DNA of 64,000 nt from NCBI RefSeq assembly GCF_000014805.1, contig NC_008570.1, forward strand, positions 1,431,001 to 1,495,000. Direction: 5' to 3'. Positions 60,701-64,000 of this stretch are shown in pieces. The notes beneath the pieces were generated by a model that was not told where the DNA came from, did no database searches, and saw nothing but the letters and a program-made list of their open reading frames with translations. The translations under genes were made by a program, and so were the position numbers. The stretch comes from Aeromonas hydrophila subsp. hydrophila ATCC 7966 (GTDB taxonomy: Bacteria; Pseudomonadota; Gammaproteobacteria; Enterobacterales; Aeromonadaceae). How positions within the stretch are numbered: the first letter of the stretch is position 1; each line of letters starts with the position of its first letter.

Positions 60701-62846
60701 CGGTGCAAAGCCGGATTGGGTAGCCAGCCAGTGGGATCAGTGGACCCTGGCCGGCGCCAACAAGTTCGTGGCCGACATGGCCGGTCTGGATCAGACCAGC
60801 AGCGTCGAATACGGCTCGCTCACGCGTCTGGACAGCGACCATGAACGCAGCAGCCGCGGGCTCAAGAGCGATCTGGAGGCAACCCTCAACAAGGAGTTCA
60901 ACAAGCGGATCTCGGGCGGCGGCCAGGGGGAACAGGGACCGTTGAGCCGGGCGGACAAGCTGCGCCAGGCCAACGAGAAGCTGGTATTCAACTTTGCCGT
61001 GGCCGGTCAGGGGGCCGACATCCAGGTCACCACGGGCAACTGGAACTTCGTGTTCGGTGACAACATCCAGGCGATCCTGGACACCAACCTGGGCTCCCTG
61101 TTCGGGCTGATGACCCAGGAGTTCACCGCCAGCGGGCAGGCGAAAACCACCTTTACCTTCACCCCGACCGATCTGCCGCGCCAGCTGCAGAACCGGTTGC
61201 TGGGGCGCCTGGCAGGGGTGGGGGCCGATACCACGCTGGCGGACATCTTCGGCGTGGATTACAACGCCCGTGGCCAGCTGGTGGCCCGTGATGGAGCGGC
61301 CATCGATGCGCCGGCCCTGTTGCAGGAGATGCTGGGCGTCATCGCCGAGTTTGGTGGCGATCAGCTCAAGAGCCTGACCGATCCGGCCAAGTGGCTCGAT
61401 CAGCTCAAGGCCGGGCTGGATCTGGGGGAAGATGCCCTCAGCAGCTTTGCCCGCAGCCACGGCCTGCAGGATGAGGCACCCGAGGAGGCCAAGTCCGGTA
61501 CCGTGACGGTGCAGCAGGGGAACGACGCCAAGCCGGCGGCGCTGCCGGCCGCCACCGAGGAGCGGGCCTTCGGCTTCAATGCGCTGAGTCTGCCCAACCT
61601 GTTTGCTACCCTGTTCAACCGGGACAAGCAGGCGGAGGTGGTGGCGCTTGCTAGCAACCTCAAGCAGAACCTGACGGCCGATCTGCTCAACATGAAGGAG
61701 CAGACCTTCGACTTCCTGCGTAACAGTGGTCACCTGCAGGGGGATGGCGACATGCATGTCTCCCTTGGCAACTACAACTTCAACTGGGGGGGAGACGGCA
61801 AGGATCTGGGGGCCTACCTCGGCGACAACAACAACTTCTGGGGTGGCCGCGGGGACGATGTCTTCTACGCCACCGGGACTTCCAATATCTTCACCGGCGG
61901 TGCCGGTCAGGACACCGGGATCATGATGGGCCGGGAGAACATGATGTTCGGCGGGCAGGGTGACGATGTCGCCGTGCTGGCCGGCCGTGTCAACCGCGCA
62001 TTCATGGGGGAGGGCAACGATCAGGCCTTCATCTTCGGGGAAGAGGGCATAGTGGAAGGGGGGGCCGGTCAGGATTATCTGGTGACCTCCGGCAACTACA
62101 ACCAGATAGATGCTGGCTCGGATCAGGACTTCACGGTGACCATAGGCCATCACAACCAGATCCGGCTCGGAGAAGGCGACGACTTTGCCATGGTGTTTGG
62201 CAATCACAACCGTCTGCTGGCCGAACATGGCAACAACCAGGTCAAGCTGATGGGCTATCACGCCACCATTCGGGGCGGTGACGGCCAGGATCGGTTGATC
62301 GCCGATCAGGTCGCCAAGTTCAGCCAGCTCGATGGCGGCGCCGGTGATGACCTGCTGGTGCTGGGCGGTTACCAGAACCAGTTCAGCGGTGGCACCGGCG
62401 TCGACAGCTTCGTGTTCAGTGGCGCCGTGATAAAGAACCTGGTGCAGGACATCGGCAAGGAGGACTTCATCGTCTTCAACGACGTCAGCTGGCGGGATCT
62501 CTGGTTCAAGCGCAGCGGCTACGATCTGCAACTGCTGGTCAACCGTCACACCGACGGTACCAGCGAGCAGGGCAAGTTCGAGCAGCTGGGCAGTGCCACC
62601 TTCAGCAACTACTTCGCCGACAACCGGGCCCAGCTGGTGATCGGGCTTGGCGAGCAGCAGGCTGATGGCGAGCGCAGCTACAGCGCGCTCTCCCATCAGG
62701 CGGTGGACAAGCTGATCCAGGCCATGAGCAGCTTCGCCCCCGAAGCGGGCGACATGGGTCTGCTCAACCGGCTCGACAGCCAGGCCAACAGCCTGGTGCA
62801 GTCGGCCTGGGGTGATGTGATCCAGGGCAAGGGCCGGGTCGCCTGA
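48789..62846 (+). CDS. rtxA: MARTX multifunctional autoprocessing RTX toxin RtxA
   Basis: A 4685-residue secreted toxin. N-terminal A repeats span ~80-295, with two related SWIN...WYKEGNHL modules at ~300-540. B repeats (TXVGXG) cover ~568-1325. A jelly-roll-like segment (LIVNGDFE...GW, ~1436-1578) and Q-rich coiled coil (~1578-1860) follow. The effectors are: ACD, ~1935-2350, with the Glu1959/Glu1961 pair; ABH, ~2450-2695, with Ser2564 in GYSMGG, Asp2643 and His2674; an MCF-like protease, ~2700-3030, with Arg2842-Cys2843-Asp2844, His2961 and probably Asp2980; and RRSP, ~3040-3560, with Glu3393, His3395, Glu3423 and His3523. The CPD (~3575-3800; His3672, Cys3721) is triggered by inositol hexakisphosphate in the host. 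C-terminal RTX-like repeats follow. Family knowledge: repeats deliver the effectors across the target membrane and CPD frees them. No truncation or frameshift is seen. Confidence 0.96.
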   Translation: MGKSVWRSIEYFFTGNYTADDGNNDIDAYGLGGVIHAYGGDDTIRVGSIGATVYTGTGNDSVYGGAAYLKVVDDSGNLTVKGAAGYADISKSQSGNVHFAGASGATNIDHQGRDGDIRYQGAALANFLTRKGISGNVSFEGAGGYNKLWHQTDRGDLSYSGAGAANKLDRTWHSQYQGSQGNIHFAGAGAANIISSQVESGNVTLNGAGAYNKVFRKGREGDVNFNGAGGWNELSRLRNEQDEYLQTRGDIRFNGAGGYNRLLSDVAEGNIHFKGAGGYNHLSRKGADSDSSPFAGARADEIALTTATMGGSWINQSQPVTAIKSSLQPNTYLFAFFDGMYTKVNRVELSNDGANGALRYHATSWYKEGNHLDGLAGRQIDAGNGFVSTQTDGAYRLSDLVFERRQRIKLEAVEADLTENSWINYGGGVNVAAADVTLSSAKMSGYAIFEDGTKVDVNAVKSRAQANTYVFAKQLGPYTKIVVVELANDRETGALKYLAKAWYKEGNHLAGLADKVISEHTGFTAMGTGGYSLSEVRYQLDTVTAVSDRLPATREFSSQSLLPRQQSGGKSKGDIFFDGAGGGNVIESDVTEGNIHFNGAGAANVLIKRGQRGDLVFRGAGLANVLVHQGAQGRMDVYAAGAANVLVRSGDGEYLARLLAYGNISVQQGRGDSQVVMLGGYNTHTQLGDGHGLWLAGGGFNLLTQVGNGRLDALSVGGANVLTKLGAGQLTAGLLGGANVLTHVTQGEEAADTRAVLLGGANVLTKKGNGKVQAILGGGANVLTQIGQGDTQALLLGAANVLTRVGDGDLSAVMLGGANVLTHVGNGDTLGVMGAAGNLFTKVGDGTAIAAMIGAGNLFTQIGQGDAWALMGGVANIFTKVGDGNALALMVAKANVFTHIGDGLTVALMLAQGNLATKVGNGMTLAAMVGNANVFTHVGAGETFAAMLGQANLFTKVGDGLTAALMIGKANVYSHIGNGTSLGLFAGELNVMTKVGNGTTLAALFGKANIVTHVGGGLTGVLALGKANIITKVGDDFLGAIAKADANVLTHVGNGTTAGVLWGKGNLLTKIGDGTTVGLLISEVGNVMTHVGAGSTIGLAKGRANLITKVGDGLVVQGAWGDVNLLTQVGNGDRYSFAKGRANVLTKVGDGREVAVLQGEANLVTQVGNGDGYTGAWGKANVITKVGDGRQVVLAKGDANIVTQVGEGDGYQALLGKANIVTRVGDGIQVTLAKGEVNQTTTVGDGLSVTAAYGKFNNNVKVGDGTTINLAWGDYNLNTKVGDGLNVAVMKGKGNANVQIGDGLDITAAYARHNVAIKIGNGDFYSLAIASSNTSSNKLGTLFDNIKQTLLGSAGNQAINYLVQGDEEGPLKAPQAASLGEVQGLSGFGLDEIGEVKSSLAGSLTGKVSQAGEHDEQAMDKALQLDEQGLARGGENLIVNGDFERGAQGWQHAGAGIEADFSAATYGLAADGHGARVSELSTDRNTQISQDLAGLKAGETVNLTFDFARRANISLQHGIEVLWNGERVFASEGDASSWQSKALTLTASEGRNTLAFRGIGESNGLGYLLDNVVATASGKAEIGQVSAQLAQDDNAARARGDQASADADKQRLEQEKGQQLAAIAGTQAQLEATDQHKLAQNGQDQRAAIEAESREMTAQLDTLARRFEQVRASDAASEPSGQHWRTGFADRLLSTVQEDLDDAGNTAGTAIEEGRSRHEAQHQQLDTALAKSKTGQQRSEQQQGNAEAAGQHRAAQAEQRRLDALARQGEATSRQQQGEASASQAQLAGEQAASQAGLQANQAKQNAASLKQSGDKPTRQGVQSGPSTAAGQPLLQTGELDVPAVSTLSAPDEVPSSAIDTATGLSEQEQSALDGALAAVNRLQINAGSRQPVAPTPTPTPTEVQQEAQATATVTKPAQQHEVLAKAAVDLTGLHGPRPGSKAVPEFSSHFDGSSIGIENELTGLVVALPKNSAQKFGYVHDAAGNPLFMLTKDMNQGGYTNPAGISDVKGINQWQTHTIELVTYPSEMQDQQAVEARKEAMLWLAREFTQHISQTNHTRLSDLVSEDGRFTLVISNANHVIAAGNGAARDGQGQTIGMTPSGQQATVAVSAKAFGSGSSQEIRLLESAPWYHPELKDLLLSNMANVQWEDAATAQNVFAYLTSIYGKTADLAREYGIHINDWDPLAEGITPNAQGLTDPKVKNAWEILPRTKPVAMLALLSAHDRKLVSEQILATLKSAYSPALAQNIYDYFKFGGEVAGHGINNATTGDSKHPEPAILFEFRQVPNELSQFVPKSESTARVEVKTLDQFDPVSRRTIVAAVNNLVEQSADFDSWYQAYRERQGLPPVKNAKKVASANHKAEWVMANHAEAWSQLTAEHQAQDASGLQALGGHKPGDQSPGVANADTVPLDKQPLNPLTRFLNDNLYGTRDERRQVGDITRQLLDHAVSKGEAEQVTLQGDAGRLSGYLHKGAERPGTPQDGKPEVVLFLHGSGSSAEEQADAVRSHYQKQGIDMLAVNLRGYGTSDGGPSEQGVYQDARTMFRYLVEERGVAPDKILIHGYSMGGPIAADLARYAAEQGKPVGGLLLDRPMPSMSKAITAHELPNPGGLVGALAKAINGRFSVEKNLDGLPKSTPIMLLTDNEGLGREGEKLRAKLAVAGYQVSGEQTFYGHLASNRLMGQYAEQIVDDLFNRTPSAADIEAPLKGIEAIRRDLKRYQEALTPQVGSNGATRDIRTTKAFLAGYQQGLAGKVVEGFQPDMSMTQLVDLFVQPTLSPQQQGALAWEIENRALKSTIKPRIEQSNRLFRDVASQGGTDPYAREHLAPQLLLLNLADDGFGGRCDPLSKLVLVAKQLESEGQPDLARRMMEKLYSAAAVINNPDRYSATELDNARKLVGSLAEIHTNTPAAYNYDSLRSIKYDIVKEKWEGKNAISLGTVLTKLTAKGSDAPVLMELDAPGHAMAAWAKQGESGRIYGFYDPNAGIVEFSSAEKFSRYMTGFFGKEGLDMANGYHLKPGPDGKPLFFRVSEMNGAELARFKPSKDLANKVTLQEILQLPVFDESPMAELPGKTVVTERTAKLFADVYSPDELKKAAQVFAKPIGESYQQILDQLATLHGASGQTKIEAALRLNNLIDDYLVKYEGSGRNPALSKLQSQLHGNLYRGELASLQTEVTALAKTRPDLAAIVIGKAAEEAQGQHPGLTQMVLRWAAQDPYLAAKAGYQGGVPADLPFDARFHIALGEHHGDLKKWLTEAQGKGLLSRAVLDDTRKLLHLGYSYQELQDMTGEQSAQMAVYFIKEAAKQAAPGSDLSAEHIMLDKFGDRRYLGELESRRIEQIENIYHSSKQTDVAAWDARYGSDALRTLNAQLDGDSTLAGQLARLLDNRNGLLIGETHGSDVNGLRFVNEQMDALKAQGVTVIGLEHLRGELAQPLIDRYLAGGEMSPELATMLKSKHLEPSLFERARERGLRIVALDDGSTARPVIGGTEHGLMYRAGAANNVAVDVLGKLPAGEKFVAIYGSAHLASHKGIEGFVPGITHRLGLPALKVDADNRFHLQGDDVSQRVEYADVGRKWTPPAALDGADQPVRNQRVEQWQRPEVVPGSEGGETRFTSQVIIQTEDDPVAAKAAASLAGKHPDRSLVVQLDADGNYRVVYGDPAQLAGNIRWQVVGHGRDADGQNNSRLSGYSADELAGHLRRLGDRLQQEAGVTTKPSHISLVGCSLVSDDLQTGFARRFIQALDNEGIRTQVSARSSEVAVDQGGRKHTRNEADVWARKVAANKVVLTLDDAGEPVVHNERVRGGVAEGDIVLAKVGEGESRARGAIADNDETFVAPDKQRQPETASSHADNAVSYSGNIQVNVGDGEFTALNWGTTNLGVKVGTGGMKSLAFGDNNVMVHIGDGDSKHSVDIAGYRALEGAQLFVGQRNVSFNLGRSNDLIVMLEKSIPTPPLVNPFGGAARIAGALQQIAGDGAKPDWVASQWDQWTLAGANKFVADMAGLDQTSSVEYGSLTRLDSDHERSSRGLKSDLEATLNKEFNKRISGGGQGEQGPLSRADKLRQANEKLVFNFAVAGQGADIQVTTGNWNFVFGDNIQAILDTNLGSLFGLMTQEFTASGQAKTTFTFTPTDLPRQLQNRLLGRLAGVGADTTLADIFGVDYNARGQLVARDGAAIDAPALLQEMLGVIAEFGGDQLKSLTDPAKWLDQLKAGLDLGEDALSSFARSHGLQDEAPEEAKSGTVTVQQGNDAKPAALPAATEERAFGFNALSLPNLFATLFNRDKQAEVVALASNLKQNLTADLLNMKEQTFDFLRNSGHLQGDGDMHVSLGNYNFNWGGDGKDLGAYLGDNNNFWGGRGDDVFYATGTSNIFTGGAGQDTGIMMGRENMMFGGQGDDVAVLAGRVNRAFMGEGNDQAFIFGEEGIVEGGAGQDYLVTSGNYNQIDAGSDQDFTVTIGHHNQIRLGEGDDFAMVFGNHNRLLAEHGNNQVKLMGYHATIRGGDGQDRLIADQVAKFSQLDGGAGDDLLVLGGYQNQFSGGTGVDSFVFSGAVIKNLVQDIGKEDFIVFNDVSWRDLWFKRSGYDLQLLVNRHTDGTSEQGKFEQLGSATFSNYFADNRAQLVIGLGEQQADGERSYSALSHQAVDKLIQAMSSFAPEAGDMGLLNRLDSQANSLVQSAWGDVIQGKGRVA
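50889..52500 (+). repeat. tandem ~57-base B repeats within rtxA
   Basis: Twenty-eight consecutive ~19-residue repeats (residues ~701-1237) of the form NxxTxVGxG. The residue after Thr alternates strictly between Gln/His and Lys/Arg, giving a ~38-residue superperiod. Degenerate copies continue on both sides. Confidence 0.9.
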
Positions 62847-62872
62847 GCGACCTGACTCCCATCCCGTTAGGT

Positions 62873-62902
62873 AAAAACCTGCTCTTCGGAGCAGGTTTTT
62901 TT
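62873..62902 (+). terminator. Rho-independent terminator after rtxA
   Basis: A 12-bp stem AAAAACCTGCTC/GAGCAGGTTTTT closed by a TTCG tetraloop and followed by T residues, 27 bases after the rtxA stop. Confidence 0.95.
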
Positions 62903-63077
62903 ATGGCAAGAGGGTGGGGGTGAATCGCTTTGCCTGCATGATGGCGGGAACACGCCTCCTGGCTCCCTCGCGCAACCAGCGCATTCTGCCAATGGCTGGG
63001 GCTGCACCTGCCTTTTCAGGCATGGCCAGCTTCCGCTCTCCGGCTGGTTATGATATCCATTCGGTAACCTAGTCTGG

Positions 63078-63105
63078 GGCAGACGAGTCCTGGAGACTCG
63101 CTGCC
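63078..63105 (+). other. leader hairpin upstream of the GNAT gene (gap 62903-63200)
   Basis: GGCAG-A-CGAGTC-N5-GACTCG-CTGCC forms an 11-bp stem with one bulged A. The ~300-base gap has no coding frame; the hairpin may belong to the GNAT mRNA leader. No known riboswitch was recognised. Confidence 0.3.
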
Positions 63106-63200
63106 GCCGAGGCTGACGTCCGCTGGAGCGACCCTGGGTTTCGCCTCGCCCTGTTCATCCCTCCCCTGCTGGTCAGGGGTCATAGGCAAAAGAGGATTTT

Positions 63201-63695
63201 ATGGAGCTGTTGTTACTGGCGGATGCGCCCTCTGCCGCAGGCGTGGTTGCCTCATGGTATTTTGACGAATGGTGCCGCGACACTGGTCGCTGCACGCAAG
63301 AGCAGGTACTGGCCAAGGTCACGGCGGCCACCCAGGTCGACCGGGCTCCGCTGATGGTACTGGCCCGCCTGGCCGGTGAATGGGTGGGGGCTGCCGAGCT
63401 CAAGATCCGCGAAATGGCGATGTTTCCCGAGTACGAGCATTGGTTGGGTGGGGTCTATGTGGTTGAAAAAGCGCGCGGGCAGGGGGTCGCTTCCTTGCTG
63501 GTAACAGAGATCCTCAGCCGTGCTCGCCGGGCGGGGATCAGCAAGCTGTACTTGCAAACCGAGAACCTGACCGGTGGCGTTTATTGCCGTCATGGTTTCA
63601 AGGCCCTTGAGGAGGTCCATTATAAAGGCCTTCATGTGCTGGTGATGGTGGCGGATACCGGCGTCCCGTCCTCGTCAGAAAAGGTGGTCCAGTGA
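63201..63695 (+). CDS. GNAT-family N-acetyltransferase
   Basis: A 164-residue acetyltransferase. The acetyl-CoA-binding motif A lies around residues 88-110 (LGGVYVVEKARGQGVASLLVTEIL), with the R/QxxGxG-type loop ARGQGVA. It is followed by LYLQTENLTGGVYCRHGFKALEE, a form common in small-molecule and antibiotic GNATs. The substrate cannot be told. GAGG lies upstream of the ATG. It stands alone between the rtxA terminator and rimO and shares a bidirectional terminator with rimO. Confidence 0.88.
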   Translation: MELLLLADAPSAAGVVASWYFDEWCRDTGRCTQEQVLAKVTAATQVDRAPLMVLARLAGEWVGAAELKIREMAMFPEYEHWLGGVYVVEKARGQGVASLLVTEILSRARRAGISKLYLQTENLTGGVYCRHGFKALEEVHYKGLHVLVMVADTGVPSSSEKVVQ

Positions 63696-63742
63696 TGCTT
63701 GATACTGCTGTTCTGCCGGTATAGCCAGTTCGCGCAATCAAT

Positions 63743-63777
63743 AAAAAAGCCAGTCAGGGTCACTGACTGGCTTTTTT
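63743..63777. terminator. bidirectional terminator between GNAT gene and rimO
   Basis: A 15-bp stem (AAAAAAGCCAGTCAG/CTGACTGGCTTTTTT) with a 5-base loop and A/T tracts on both sides, serving both convergent genes. Confidence 0.95.
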
Positions 63778-63795
63778 GTTGGCGCTTGCCGGGGA

Positions 63796-64000
63796 TCAGT
63801 CGATGAGGCTGGCCCACAGGTCGTACTCGTCCGCTTCATCGATGCGGACCTTGACCATGTCGCCGGGCTTGAGGCCGGTCTCACCGTTCAGATAGACCAG
63901 GCCGTCGATTTCGGGGGCATCGGCGGCGGAGCGGCCAGTGGCACCCTCTTCGTCCACCTCGTCGATCAGTACCAGCATCTCCTTGCCGACCTTGCGGGCG
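63796..64000 (-). CDS. rimO: ribosomal protein S12 methylthiotransferase RimO, C-terminal part
   Basis: Only the last ~67 codons are in the window. The translation ([26 protein letters not shown], then [23 protein letters not shown]) is the TRAM domain that closes RimO and is nearly word-for-word like the E. coli protein. RimO is a radical-SAM enzyme that methylthiolates Asp89 of ribosomal protein S12; the radical-SAM domain lies outside the window. Confidence 0.93.
   Translation of the reverse strand, partial: ARKVGKEMLVLIDEVDEEGATGRSAADAPEIDGLVYLNGETGLKPGDMVKVRIDEADEYDLWASLID

Noticed and set aside
55512..62696. 2394-codon minus-strand open frame opposite rtxA
   Set aside because: It is antisense to intact MARTX effector and CPD domains with clear catalytic motifs. 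The translation is low-complexity, rich in H, Q, G, L and V, the usual shadow of GC-rich codons. No ribosome site or known domain.

Overview
The window looks like chromosomal DNA of an Aeromonas, closest in content to A. hydrophila. The evidence is the GC-rich coding sequence, the gammaproteobacterial housekeeping genes (pykA/hexR/glk, a psrA-like regulator beside fadE, phoPQ, rimO), a complete MARTX toxin locus in the Vibrio/Aeromonas arrangement, and a choline-degrading microcompartment locus. The species call is inference from gene content; no database was searched.

Layout. 1-1531: a DUF481 outer-membrane-type gene (cut by the window edge) and an L,D-transpeptidase. 1952-2041: tRNA-Ser(CGA). 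2179-8419: an RND efflux pair (adaptor and permease, minus strand) divergent from a response regulator/sensor kinase pair resembling Acinetobacter AdeRS. Near-identical terminators bracket this block. 8669-19675 (minus): an 11-gene choline-utilisation microcompartment operon. Its order is three BMC-H shell paralogues, CoA-acylating aldehyde dehydrogenase, BMC-P vertex protein, alcohol dehydrogenase, choline TMA-lyase CutC, its activase CutD, a tailed BMC-H, PduL-type phosphotransacylase, a flavoprotein-like protein and two SMR transporters. Choline is split to trimethylamine and acetaldehyde; the aldehyde is converted to acetyl-CoA or ethanol, and acetyl-CoA to acetyl phosphate. 20360-22278: a TetR / ToxR-like (MarT-type) / FidL-like cluster. 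22693-26828: LysR divergent from fdhD and a YdeP-type molybdopterin oxidoreductase. 26945-27020: tRNA-Thr(CGT). 27106-31341: ycdX, then the psrA-like regulator and fadE. 31512-35636: a second RND pair with the permease gene first. 35702-39477: pykA and hexR (minus), glk (plus). 39777-41833: phoQ-phoP. 41972-62846: the MARTX locus, rtxB-rtxD-rtxE (secretion, minus) divergent from rtxH-rtxC-rtxA (plus). 63201-63695: a GNAT acetyltransferase. 63796-end: the 3' end of rimO.

The largest gene, rtxA (4685 codons), encodes a toxin whose sequence supports the order: N-terminal glycine-rich repeats; a jelly-roll-like segment and coiled coil; actin cross-linking domain (ACD); alpha/beta hydrolase (ABH); an MCF-like cysteine protease with an RCD motif; a Ras/Rap1-specific endopeptidase domain (RRSP) with all four expected catalytic residues; the autoprocessing cysteine protease (CPD); and C-terminal RTX-like repeats.

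Candidate regulatory sites read from the sequence: a PsrA-type operator on the psrA-like promoter, HexR-type boxes before pykA and hexR, a LacI-family-type operator before glk, a 22-bp palindrome at the TetR start, a dyad between LysR and fdhD, and a promoter for rtxBDE. The most open questions are an orphan strong terminator at 28047-28073 preceded by phased TTGTCA repeats (possible small RNA), the near-identical terminators around the efflux block, and a strict two-repeat alternation in the rtxA B-repeats.
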